This document shows positions 8,454 to 16,834 of a stretch of DNA of 64,000 nt, piece by piece (position 1 is the first letter of the stretch; the number at the start of each line of letters is the position of its first letter). A program made the translations under genes and the position numbers. This stretch comes from CAVOAK01 sp965217615 (GTDB lineage: Bacteria; Pseudomonadota; Alphaproteobacteria; UBA8366; CAVOAK01). The DNA is taken from assembly GCA_965217615.1 (NCBI GenBank), contig CBDCIT010000014.1:186001-250000 (forward strand), given 5' to 3'. Below the pieces are notes generated by a model. It had not been told where the DNA came from. It ran no database searches and saw only the letters and a program-made list of their open reading frames with translations.

Positions 8454-9971
8454 ATGTCAGCTTCTTCGACCAAAAGTTCGGCTGAGATCCGCGCAAGTCT
8501 GGATCATCCCGTCGTCGACACCGACGGACACATGATGGAGCATCTCCCGGTCTTCCTGGATTATCTGAAAGACGTTGCGGGCGCGGACATGGTTGGCCGC
8601 TTTGTCGCCAAGTCGAACGAGACTCGGGAAAACAGTTGGCACGTATTGTCGCCAGAAGAGCGTCGTGATCAACGCGTGGCCCGTCCTCCGTTTTGGCAGA
8701 GCCCGGCCCGCAACACGGTTGATCGTGCGACTGCGATGCTGCCTCGGATGATTCGCGAGCGGCTGGACGAGTTCGGCTTTGACTATGCCATCATCTATCC
8801 GACGCTTGGTTTCTATATGGTCGACGAGCCTGACGAGGAGATCAGACGGGCAGCCTGCCGTGCCCACAACACGATGGCGGCGGATCTGTTTCGCGAGCAT
8901 GCCGACCGGCTGACCACGCCGGCATGTATTCCAACTTACACGCCGACCGAGGCGATCGAGGAGTTGGAACATGCCGTGAAAACACTTGGGCTGAAATGTG
9001 CCATGATTGCCAACTTGGTTCACCGCCCGATTGGCGCGGTGGCGCGCGCCGCGCCGGAACTCGCGGGCCATGCAACCTGGACCGATTGCCTGGCGCTCGA
9101 CAGCGAGTACGACTACGATCCATTTTGGGCGAAATGTGTCGAACTTGGAGTCGCGCCGACCGCCCATTCGCGCGGACAGGGTCGCAATGCACGCCGCTCG
9201 GTCACAAACTTCATGCATAATCAGATCGGACATTTTGCCGAAGCAGGCGATGCGTTTGCACGTGCGCTCTTCTTCGGCGGTGTTACGCGACGTTTTCCGG
9301 AGCTCAATGTGGGGTTTCTTGAAGGTGGCGTCGGTTGGGCCTGCAGCGTATTCGCGAAACTGGTTGGGGCCTGGGAGAAGCGCAACGCAGATGTGATCGA
9401 TGACCTCAATCCGGCGAACATAGATCTCGATGCACTGGCGACCTATTTCTATAGGTATGGTGGCAAGCCGTTCGAAGGCAAACTGGTGCGCCGCGACGAG
9501 GCGCCGAAGGTCGGGGCCGGCGACATGGGCCACGCGATTACACGTGTCGACGGTACTTGGACCAATACGGATGTCGCGCTGAAGGACGACTTCGCCGCCT
9601 GCAAGATCGAGCGTGCGGAGGATATCGCCGAGCTGTTCATCAAGCCGTTCTACTTTGGCTGTGAGGCGGACGATCCGATGAACGCGACCGCTTTCGGCGG
9701 CGTTAAACTCCCATTCGACGCAAAGCCGAAGGCAATCTTTGGTTCGGATATCGGCCACTGGGATGTTCCGCGGATGGACGGGGTTCTTGAGGAAGCCTAT
9801 GAACTCGTGGACGCCGGTATGCTCGATCATAACGATTTCCGGGAGTTCACGTTCACCAATCCGGTGATGCTTCATGCAGGCATGAACGCGAGCTTCTTTG
9901 AGGGAACCGTGATATCGGATGACGTAGAGAAGCTTCTTGCCGCGCAGACTCCGAATTTGGCAAATGATTAG
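8454..9971 (+). CDS. Amidohydrolase-2 family metal-dependent hydrolase
   Basis: This 505-residue protein belongs to the ACMSD-like amidohydrolase_2 group. VVDTDGHMME replaces the usual HxH metal site near the N-terminus. MIRERLDEFGFDYAIIYPTL, RAHNTMAADLFREHADR with PTYTPTEAIEEL, HSRGQG, PELNVGFLEGGVGW and a terminal GSDIGHWDVP follow. Members decarboxylate or hydrolyse ring-cleavage products and related acids at a Zn/Mn centre; many occur in aromatic catabolic clusters. It lies 148 bp after the Ldh gene and 60 bp before the D-acylase gene, so co-transcription is likely. The substrate is not known. Confidence 0.88.
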   Translation: MSASSTKSSAEIRASLDHPVVDTDGHMMEHLPVFLDYLKDVAGADMVGRFVAKSNETRENSWHVLSPEERRDQRVARPPFWQSPARNTVDRATAMLPRMIRERLDEFGFDYAIIYPTLGFYMVDEPDEEIRRAACRAHNTMAADLFREHADRLTTPACIPTYTPTEAIEELEHAVKTLGLKCAMIANLVHRPIGAVARAAPELAGHATWTDCLALDSEYDYDPFWAKCVELGVAPTAHSRGQGRNARRSVTNFMHNQIGHFAEAGDAFARALFFGGVTRRFPELNVGFLEGGVGWACSVFAKLVGAWEKRNADVIDDLNPANIDLDALATYFYRYGGKPFEGKLVRRDEAPKVGAGDMGHAITRVDGTWTNTDVALKDDFAACKIERAEDIAELFIKPFYFGCEADDPMNATAFGGVKLPFDAKPKAIFGSDIGHWDVPRMDGVLEEAYELVDAGMLDHNDFREFTFTNPVMLHAGMNASFFEGTVISDDVEKLLAAQTPNLAND

Positions 9972-10031
9972 CTGCGCATCGCGATCCTTCTCAACAAACC
10001 GTGCTGACGGAAGCGCCGAGTTGGAAATGCT

Positions 10032-11735
10032 GTGAGTTACGACCTGATTGTCAAGAACGGCACGCTGATCGATGGGTCAGGCATGCCGCGCTACCGAGCC
10101 GATGTTGGCGTCAAGCACGGCAGGATAGCCACCATCGGACGCATCTCCGAACCCGCGGACGAAATGATCGACGCCGAAGGGCACGTCGTAACGCCCGGTT
10201 TTGTCGACGGCCACACGCACATGGATGCTCAGATATTTTGGGATCCGCTCGGGACTTCTTCCTGCTATCACGGTGTCACGACAGTCGTCATGGGAAACTG
10301 CGGATTCACACTCGCGCCATGCCGCCAATCGGAAGCCGATTTCGTGTTCCGCAACTTGGAGCGTGCAGAGGATATCGCTCGTGAGGCGCTCCTCGCAGGC
10401 ATCGATTGGCGGTGGGAAACATTTCCCGAATATCTCGACGTATTGGACGCATTGCCCAAAGGCATCAATTACAGTGGCTATATCGGGCATTCAGCGCTGC
10501 GCACCTATGTCATGGGCGAGCGAGCCTTCGAGAAACCTGCAAGCGAGGCCGACCTCGAAGCGATGACGAGGCAGGTCAAAGACGCATTGGACGCGGGCGC
10601 TATGGGATTCTCGACGTCACGCAGCCAAACCCACATGACGTCGGACGACCGTCCTGTCGCCAGCCGCGTCGCCGATTGGAGCGAAATTGAAGCGATAGCG
10701 GGCGCAATGGGCGAGCGGAACGCCGGAATTCTGCAGATCTCGGTCGACGTGCGGGGTACGCCCGAGCAGGTCAAAGCAAACTACGGCGCGTTGAAAACGC
10801 TTTCGCTCAATACCGGCCGGCCGGTCACATTTGGAATGTTCAGCATGCGCGACGCGCCGAGCGACTGGCAGTATTGTTTCGAACTTTTCGAAACCGCCGC
10901 TGTCGAGGGCGCTCGGATGTTCGGCCAGGTTCATACCCGTGAACTCAGCATCTTGCTGTCCTTCGAGACGCGCCTGCCGTTCGACAAGTGGGACGTGTGG
11001 CGCGACATCAGGGCGCTACCGCTAGAAGGCCAGAAACGGGCGCTTGGCGACTCGGAAACAAGAAAAAAGCTGATCGGTGCCGCGAACAGGCCTTATGAAG
11101 GGCCGCAGATTATTGGCCCAGAGGCGCGTCCACCGGACTGGGATCGGATGTTTGTTTTAGACAAGATCGAAGGGCCGCATCGTTCGATGGCTGAAGTGGC
11201 GCGAGCGCGTGGCGTCGATCCGGTCGAGTTGATGATTGATTTGGCACTCGAGAACGACATGAAGATCTTTTTTCGCCAACCGATCGCCAACGAAGATCAA
11301 GACCACGCGCTGGCGATGATGCGAGATCCGCGTTCGGTTGTGACCTTCTCGGACGCGGGCGCCCACGTATCCCAGGTCATGGACAATTCGCTGCAAACCC
11401 ACCTGCTCAGTCACTGGGTGCGCGAGAAGCAGGCTTTTACGCTGGAGGAGGCCGTTCGCCTTATTACACATGACACGGCAACCCATTGGGGCTTTTACGA
11501 TCGTGGACTAATCCGCGAGGGTCTGGCTGCCGACATTGTCGTGTTTGATCCTGATACGGTTGGTGCGCGCATGCCGGAGGTTCTGGCCGACCTGCCCGCC
11601 GGGGCAAAGCGCCTGAAGCAGACCTCAAACGGTATCCTGGCGACAATCGTCAACGGAAAGATCGTGCTTAAGGAGAACGTTCACACCGGTGCGTATCCCG
11701 GCCGAATATTGCGTGGATCCTTGGCGCGCGCATGA
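10032..11735 (+). CDS. N-acyl-D-amino-acid deacylase-like amidohydrolase
   Basis: GTG 10032 begins a 567-residue amidohydrolase_3/D-aminoacylase-type enzyme. It opens YDLIVKNGTLIDGSGMPRY, has the metal motif GFVDGHTHMDAQ, the block GVTTVVMGNCGFTLAPCR, and near the C-terminus SDAGAHVSQVM and GLAADIVVFDP. The family removes acyl groups from N-acyl-D-amino acids; related proteins act on other amides and ureas. It ends the run NTF2-like - Ldh - amidohydrolase, which points to breakdown of an amide. The next feature downstream is a truncated NTF2-like gene on the other strand. Confidence 0.9.
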   Translation: MSYDLIVKNGTLIDGSGMPRYRADVGVKHGRIATIGRISEPADEMIDAEGHVVTPGFVDGHTHMDAQIFWDPLGTSSCYHGVTTVVMGNCGFTLAPCRQSEADFVFRNLERAEDIAREALLAGIDWRWETFPEYLDVLDALPKGINYSGYIGHSALRTYVMGERAFEKPASEADLEAMTRQVKDALDAGAMGFSTSRSQTHMTSDDRPVASRVADWSEIEAIAGAMGERNAGILQISVDVRGTPEQVKANYGALKTLSLNTGRPVTFGMFSMRDAPSDWQYCFELFETAAVEGARMFGQVHTRELSILLSFETRLPFDKWDVWRDIRALPLEGQKRALGDSETRKKLIGAANRPYEGPQIIGPEARPPDWDRMFVLDKIEGPHRSMAEVARARGVDPVELMIDLALENDMKIFFRQPIANEDQDHALAMMRDPRSVVTFSDAGAHVSQVMDNSLQTHLLSHWVREKQAFTLEEAVRLITHDTATHWGFYDRGLIREGLAADIVVFDPDTVGARMPEVLADLPAGAKRLKQTSNGILATIVNGKIVLKENVHTGAYPGRILRGSLARA

Positions 11736-11772
11736 GGAACAACCAAATGCGTATCGCCAAGTCCACGACGAA

Positions 11773-11964
11773 TTAGGACGAAGGCGTTGTCTTGCGCCTC
11801 TTCTCGATCCATTCCTCCACGCTCGCCCATTCGTTCGGGCGGTTGAAGACAGCTTGCGCAACCCAGTGACGCACGATCTGCCATTCATCGCCGACGCGTC
11901 TAAAATTCGCGTGATGATCGATGAGCCAGTTTGGGCCCTTGAATGGGATCGAGCCGCCTATATC
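11773..11964 (-). pseudogene. NTF2/SnoaL-like protein C, C-terminal fragment
   Basis: It encodes DIGGSIPFKGPNWLIDHHAN and RRVGDEWQIVRHWVAQAVF, the last about 61 residues of a SnoaL-like protein whose first part is at 14506-14807. Joining the halves after removing the IS21 element and one copy of the 8-bp duplication gives an uninterrupted frame (SKDIGGSIPF). A frame reaches into the insertion to position 12048, but that part is IS sequence. Confidence 0.85.
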
Positions 11965-12080
11965 TGTTGATCGGCGTGGAATATTGACCCCCTTGGTGGG
12001 GTAATCGGCGTCCAAAATTGACCCCCCTGGTTTTGTGCTCTTGAACACACCTTGTTGTTTGGACAGACGAGGTGGGGGAG

Positions 12081-13589
12081 ATGCTGGTTGTGGAGACGAT
12101 TGCGCGGATCCGTCGGGATCATCTGGTGAAGGGCGTTCCGATCAAGAAGATCGCCCGGGATTTGAGGGTTTCGAAGAACACGGTGCGCAAGGTGGTACGG
12201 GGCGATGAGACCTCCTACAGCTACGCGCGCAAGATCCAGCCGCTGCCGAAGCTTGGGCCGTGGGTGGAGGAGTTGGAGCGCCGGCTTGAGGCCAACGAGA
12301 AGAAGCCGCGCCGGGACCGCTTTTCTCTGCTGCGGATTCATGAAGACCTTGCGGCTCTGGGCTATGGCGGCGGCTACGACGCGGTGCGCCGCTACGCCAG
12401 GATCTGGCGTCGGCGGCTGTTGTCGCCGTCGCAGGGTTTTGTGCCGCTGAGCTTCGATCCCGGCGAGGCCTACCAGTTCGACTGGAGCCACGAATACGCG
12501 CGCCTGTCGGGTGTGACGACCAAGGTGAAGGCGGCGCACATGCGGCTCTGCTACAGCCGCATGCAGCTGGTTCAGATCTTCCCGCGCGAGAGCCAGGAGA
12601 TGGTGTTCGAGGCGCATGAGCGCGCCTTCCGCTTCTTCGGCGGGGTCTGCCGGCGGGGCATCTACGACAACATGAAGACGGCGGTGAGCATGGTCTTCGT
12701 GGGCAAGGAGCGCGCCTACAACCGGCGCTTTCTGGAGCTGTGCTCCCACCATCTGGTGGAGCCGGTGGCGTGCACTCCGGGTGCGGGCTGGGAGAAGGGC
12801 CAGGTCGAGAGGCAGGTGGGTGACGTCCGCGGCCGCCTGTTCGTGCCCATCCCGCGGGGCGGCTCCTACGCCGAGATCAACGCGTGGCTGATGGATCGGT
12901 GTATCGAGGACGCCAAGAAGCGGCCGCATCCGACGATCGAGGGCAAGACGGTGTGGCAGGTGTTCGAGGAGGAGCGGCCCTTCCTGATGGCCTATCGCGG
13001 CCCCTTCGACGGCTTCCACGCCACCGAGGTATCGGTCTCCAAGACCTGTCTGGTGCGCTTCGACAACAACCACTACAGCGTGGCGGCCCGCGCCGTCGGG
13101 CGGACGGTCGACGTGCGGGCCTATGCCGATCGTATTGTCATCCGCCAGGATGGCGAGACTGTTGCCGAACACCCCCGGAGCTTTGGACGCGGTGAGATCG
13201 CCTGCAATCCATGGCACTACGTGCCGATCCTGACACGGAAGCCCGGTGCGCTGAGGAATGGCGCGCCTTTCAAGGGTTGGCAACTGCCCGGCGCGCTGGG
13301 CCGCATACGGGCTCGGCTGACGGGTTGCAACGACGGTGACAGGCAGTTCGTGAGGATCCTCGCGGCGGTGCTGGAGGACGGGCTGGAGGCGGTCGAGGCG
13401 GCCTGCGCCGAAGCGCTCGCCTGCGGCGCCTGCAGCGCTGATGTTGTGCTCAACATCCTCGCCCGGCAGTGCCAGCAGCAGCCGCCGCCGGCCATCCCAA
13501 CGCCCGAGGGCCTGCAGCTTCGCCACCAGCCGGTGGCCGACTGCCGCCGCTACGACCGCCTGAGGGAGGCCGGTCATGGAGCGTCATGA
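12081..13589 (+). CDS. istA: IS21 transposase IstA (copy A)
   Basis: ATG 12081 follows a GGTGGGGGAG ribosome site; a GTG at 12072 is in frame. The 502-residue product has an N-terminal helix-turn-helix (GVPIKKIARDLRVSKNTVRK) and a DDE core: D in YQFDWSHEY, D in GIYDNMKTAV and E in EKGQVERQVGDVRG. The C-terminal beta-barrel-like part follows (NNHYSVAARAVGR). Its end overlaps the istB start by 14 bp, as in other IS21 elements. It differs from copy B at only a few residues (ERAFRF against DRAFHF). Confidence 0.92.
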   Translation: MLVVETIARIRRDHLVKGVPIKKIARDLRVSKNTVRKVVRGDETSYSYARKIQPLPKLGPWVEELERRLEANEKKPRRDRFSLLRIHEDLAALGYGGGYDAVRRYARIWRRRLLSPSQGFVPLSFDPGEAYQFDWSHEYARLSGVTTKVKAAHMRLCYSRMQLVQIFPRESQEMVFEAHERAFRFFGGVCRRGIYDNMKTAVSMVFVGKERAYNRRFLELCSHHLVEPVACTPGAGWEKGQVERQVGDVRGRLFVPIPRGGSYAEINAWLMDRCIEDAKKRPHPTIEGKTVWQVFEEERPFLMAYRGPFDGFHATEVSVSKTCLVRFDNNHYSVAARAVGRTVDVRAYADRIVIRQDGETVAEHPRSFGRGEIACNPWHYVPILTRKPGALRNGAPFKGWQLPGALGRIRARLTGCNDGDRQFVRILAAVLEDGLEAVEAACAEALACGACSADVVLNILARQCQQQPPPAIPTPEGLQLRHQPVADCRRYDRLREAGHGAS

Positions 13590-14478
13590 TGTGCTGGCGA
13601 TGATGACGGCGCTGAAGCTTGCAGGCATGCGCGCCGCCTACGACGACATCCTCGCCGACGGGCTCAAGCGCCGTCATCCGGTGCAACAGATCATCGGTAC
13701 GCTGCTGCAGACCGAGGTCGCCGACAAGCAGGCGCGCTCCATCAAGTACCAGATGACGTCCGCCAAGCTGCCGACGGCCAAGGAGCTGGCCGACTTCGAC
13801 TTCGCCGCTTCCCCGGGCGATGAGCCCCTGATCCAGGAACTCGCCGCCGGCGACTTCCTGGAGAGCAAGCGCAACATCGTGCTGGTCGGCGGCACCGGCA
13901 AGACCCATCTCGCCGTCGCCATCGCCCGCGCCTGTATCAGAAAGGGCGCCCGTGGCCGCTGCTACAACGTCGTCGACCTGGTCAACCACCTCGAGGCCGA
14001 ACTCCGCTCCGGACGCCAAGGCCGTACCGCGGACCAACTCGTCCGACGCGACTTCGTCATCCTCGACGAACTCGGCTACCTGCCCTTCGCCCAGGCCGGC
14101 GGCCAGCTGCTGTTCCACCTGATGAGCCGGCTCTACGAGCGCACCTCGATCATCGTCACCACCAACCTCGCTTTCGGCGAATGGCCCTCCGTCTTCGGCG
14201 ACCCCAAGATGACCACCGCGCTGCTCGACCGCCTGACCCACCATTGCGAGATCATCGAAACGAGAGCTGGCGCTTCAAGAACCGCTCCTGACCGGACGCC
14301 GGCCGTGCCTGCGGCCCGCTTGCCCCGGTGGGTCAACAGGCTTGACGTATACGTCAAGCCCACGCGGCTTCGCTCCGCGCACCGCAAGGCGCTACACGAA
14401 GCCGCTCGGGTCCCCCCTATTGACTACCGGGACAACCTCCGCCGTGCCACTCAGGGGGTCAATATTGCACGCCGATAG
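13576..14478 (+). CDS. istB: IS21 helper ATPase IstB, Walker A damaged, C-terminus shifted (copy A)
   Basis: The protein follows IstB closely (RHDVLAMMTALKLAGMRAAY, then Walker B VILDELGYLPFAQAGGQLL). However, the P-loop reads VLVGGTGKTHLA, two residues shorter than the family's GGTGTGKTH, so the G-x4-GK[ST] spacing is broken. After CEIIET the frame leaves the family sequence. The expected ending SWRFKNRS is read in another frame and stops at 14291, and the present frame runs on to 14478. Both points suggest a poor or dead ATPase, though IS21 might use a helper in trans. Confidence 0.8.
   Translation: MERHDVLAMMTALKLAGMRAAYDDILADGLKRRHPVQQIIGTLLQTEVADKQARSIKYQMTSAKLPTAKELADFDFAASPGDEPLIQELAAGDFLESKRNIVLVGGTGKTHLAVAIARACIRKGARGRCYNVVDLVNHLEAELRSGRQGRTADQLVRRDFVILDELGYLPFAQAGGQLLFHLMSRLYERTSIIVTTNLAFGEWPSVFGDPKMTTALLDRLTHHCEIIETRAGASRTAPDRTPAVPAARLPRWVNRLDVYVKPTRLRSAHRKALHEAARVPPIDYRDNLRRATQGVNIARR
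14340..14359. repeat. 20-bp perfect palindrome in IS21 copy A
   Basis: GCTTGACGTATACGTCAAGC is self-complementary over all 20 bases. It lies between the intended istB stop and the right end of the element, and copy B has the same sequence at 28875-28894. It could fold into a hairpin or bind a protein; no T-tract follows. Confidence 0.6.
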
Positions 14479-14505
14479 GGGGTCAATATTGCACGCCGAT
14501 TGACA

Positions 14506-14807
14506 CCTATATCCTTGCTTAGCACATCGCGCGCGTAATGGATTGTGTTGTACGCTCGAGCTTCGGCGTGATCCTCGTCGATGACGTTGACCACCATATT
14601 GGTCAGCACGTGGCGAATTTTGTCGTTGCCGAGCGCGGCATGCAGACCCTCTAGAAGCTCCTCCCGCCCCTTCAGATCAAGCCAAGTCACGTCTTCCGTA
14701 AGCAGATTGACTGCCTTTTCGAACTCGTTACCGTCGGAGTAGTGGTAGTACTGACGCCAGAGCTTCTGGCAATCCCATTCGATCGCCCGTTCTTCATCGC
14801 GTGTCAT
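14506..14807 (-). pseudogene. NTF2/SnoaL-like protein C, N-terminal part
   Basis: ATG 14807 with MTRDEERAIEWDCQKLWRQY starts about 100 residues of an NTF2/SnoaL-like protein (KGREELLEGLHAALGNDKIR, TNMVVNVIDEDHAEARAYNT). The frame then meets the IS21 element. Its closest visible relative is protein A (4598), nearly identical in the first twelve codons. The rest of the gene is at 11773-11964. Confidence 0.87.
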
Positions 14808-15086
14808 CGCTGATCGCTCCCTTGCTCCAATACAAGGACGGGAGGGAAGCTTAGCTGGACCACTGGGGCCGACACAATTGCGGTGATCGACGTGCCAGTA
14901 GTGGCTGTCGATGGTGGAAAGACTGCACGAAAAAGTTATTGTTGTGGGCCCTGGGACCGGCCTACACTTCTCACAGCAATAAGAACATCTGCGATAAAGC
15001 AGCGACGAGAAGTGGCCCTCTCTGCCAACCTCACTGAGACACCGGCCCCCCTTGGAATTACTGTAGGGCGGTGGAGGTGAATACCA

Positions 15087-15575
15087 ATGACCGCAGAGAG
15101 AGAATCGATGACATTGCAAGAGATGGACGCTCCGGCCCTGGGGGTCGAGGAGCGTCGCGACGAGGCCCCCGGGGCCGGAGCCAGCCACGCGCGGCCAACG
15201 CCGGACCCGGAGGTCGTGGCCAAGCCGAAGAGGCGCAAGTTCACCGCGCAGTATCGATTGCGGATTCTGGAGGAGGCAGAGAGCTGCACGCAGCCCGGTG
15301 AGGTGGGCCGGCTGCTTCGCCGCGAGGGGCTGTACAGCTCCCATCTGACGGAATGGCGCAGGGCGCGGCGTGAGGGGTCGCTTCAAGGGCTGACCCCGAG
15401 CAAACGCGGTCGGAAGCCCGCCGAGCGCAACCCCCTCAGCGCGAAGGTGCACGAGCTCGAGGCGAAAGTGGCTCGGCTGGAGAAGGAGCTGCACACCGCC
15501 CATACGATCCTGGACGTCCAGGGAAAAGTTGCCGGGCTGCTGGGATTCGGCCTCGAACACGGGAAGGACTGCTGA
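15087..15575 (+). CDS. IS3-family transposase OrfA
   Basis: The product is 162 residues from ATG 15087 with a strong GGAGGTGA ribosome site. After a charged, low-complexity first 45 residues there is a helix-turn-helix segment (FTAQYRLRILEEAESC, GEVGRLLRREGLYSSHLTEW) and a leucine-zipper-like stretch (LSAKVHELEAKVARLEKEL), as usual for OrfA proteins. Its stop overlaps the OrfB start as TGATG, so OrfB is translated by coupling or reinitiation and not by the frameshift common in IS3 elements. Confidence 0.88.
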   Translation: MTAERESMTLQEMDAPALGVEERRDEAPGAGASHARPTPDPEVVAKPKRRKFTAQYRLRILEEAESCTQPGEVGRLLRREGLYSSHLTEWRRARREGSLQGLTPSKRGRKPAERNPLSAKVHELEAKVARLEKELHTAHTILDVQGKVAGLLGFGLEHGKDC

Positions 15576-16576
15576 TGGCCGTCCAGCCGCTCGCATCGCA
15601 GGTCGGCGTGGCGCTGGCGTGCCGAGCGCTGGGGGTGCCACGGGCTTCCTTCTACCGTCGTCAGAGGCCCGCTCCCGGGCATCAGCAGCCCCGTCCTACG
15701 CCCGCCCGGGCCCTGTGTGCGTCCGAACGCGCGCACGTCCTCGACGTGCTCGCCAGCCCGCGCTTCGTCGACCGGTCACCGGCCGAGGTCGTCGCGACGC
15801 TGCTCGATGAAGGCCAGTATCTGTGCGCCGAGCGCACGATGTACCGGATCCTGGCCGCGAACCAGCCGGTGCGAGAGCGGCGCAATCAGCGCAGTCATCC
15901 CTGCTACACCAAGCCCGAGCTGGTGGCCACGGGCCCCAACCAGACCTGGTCCTGGGATATCACCCGGCTCCGGGGGCCCAAACGCTGGACGTCTTTCTAC
16001 CTCTATGTCTTGCTCGACATCTTCAGCCGCTGCGTCGTGGGCTGGATGGTTGCCGATCGGGAGAACGCCGCGCTCGCCGCGACGCTGATCGAGGAAACCT
16101 GTCTCAAGCAAGGCATCGAGCCCCAGGTGCTCACCCTGCATTCGGACCGCGGCGCGCCGATGACCAGCAAGTGCACCGCCCAACTCCTCGCCGACCTCGG
16201 GGTCACTCGCTCTCTGAGCCGCCCCCAGGTCAGCGATGACAACCCGTTCTCCGAAGCGCAGTTCAAGACCCTGAAGTATCACCCCAGCTTCCCTGGGCGC
16301 TTCGAAGACATTACCGCCGCCATCGCCTTCTGCCGGTCGTTCTTCCCCTGGTACAACACCGAGCACCGCCATGCCGGGATCGCGATGCTCACCCCCGATG
16401 ATGTCCATCATCACCGAGTACCGGATGTGCTGGCTCAGCGCGGACGTACCCTGCAAGCCGCCTGGGCCCTTCACCCCGAACGCTTCGTCCACGGCACCCC
16501 GAAACCCGCCCCGCTTCCCGAAGCCGTCTGGATCAACCCACCCGCCACTTCCACAACAGGAGAAACGAGTCAGTAA
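15575..16576 (+). CDS. IS3-family transposase OrfB (rve integrase core)
   Basis: This 333-residue protein has an HTH_21-like first part (PAEVVATLLDEGQYLCAERTMYRILAANQ) and an integrase core. The DDE set is D in TWSWDITRLRG, D in LTLHSDRGAPMTS and E in NPFSEAQFKTLKYHP. Further integrase marks are YNTEHRHAGIAMLTP near the end. The reading frame is complete, so the element may be active. Confidence 0.9.
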   Translation: MAVQPLASQVGVALACRALGVPRASFYRRQRPAPGHQQPRPTPARALCASERAHVLDVLASPRFVDRSPAEVVATLLDEGQYLCAERTMYRILAANQPVRERRNQRSHPCYTKPELVATGPNQTWSWDITRLRGPKRWTSFYLYVLLDIFSRCVVGWMVADRENAALAATLIEETCLKQGIEPQVLTLHSDRGAPMTSKCTAQLLADLGVTRSLSRPQVSDDNPFSEAQFKTLKYHPSFPGRFEDITAAIAFCRSFFPWYNTEHRHAGIAMLTPDDVHHHRVPDVLAQRGRTLQAAWALHPERFVHGTPKPAPLPEAVWINPPATSTTGETSQ

Positions 16577-16834
16577 ATAGAAACCGTCGGTGTCTCAAAG
16601 TCGTTGACAGGTTCCGTGGCGGCAGTGGAACTCGGTGCGGGAGGCATCGTCTCCAAGGGTGTTGCAATCAGTAGATTGAAGCCTTGAAGCCGGTCTTGTT
16701 ATAAGCGTTTCTACCGAGGATTGCCTCCTCACGGGCACTGTCCGCAACAGGATCGCTGCGTGCAGGTTGGTGTAGTCAACTGTGCACCTAAGACGCTGCG
16801 CGTGCCAAGGGTGCACACACAATGGGAGAGGCAA

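Larger units (their letters stand above)
11965..14505 (+). mobile_element. IS21-family insertion sequence, copy A (2541 bp)
   Basis: The ends carry the IS21-type TGT: left TGTTGATCGGCGTGGAATAT, right (inverse) TGTCAATCGGCGTGCAATAT. Each end has a second copy of the inner GGCGTNCAA-ATTGACCCCC motif, as is typical of IS21 multiple terminal repeats. An exact 8-bp duplication CCTATATC flanks it (11957-11964 and 14506-14513). It carries istA and istB in order. Copy B (28729-31269) has the same length in opposite orientation. Confidence 0.93.
15035..16597 (+). mobile_element. IS3-family insertion sequence (about 1563 bp)
   Basis: Imperfect ends TGAGACACCGGCC (left) and TGAGACACCGACGG (right, inverse) enclose two transposase genes. 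Further in, both ends share a TTACTG patch. No target duplication is apparent (CAC left, AAG right), so the exact boundaries are my best estimate. Confidence 0.65.

Noticed and set aside
8457..9875. 472-codon frame antisense to the amidohydrolase
   Set aside because: The plus-strand frame carries the clear amidohydrolase motifs; the antisense product has none.
11958..13577. Long open frame (539 codons) antisense to istA
   Set aside because: It is a GC-rich shadow of a well-recognised transposase gene; the same shadow appears on the other copy at 29657-31315.
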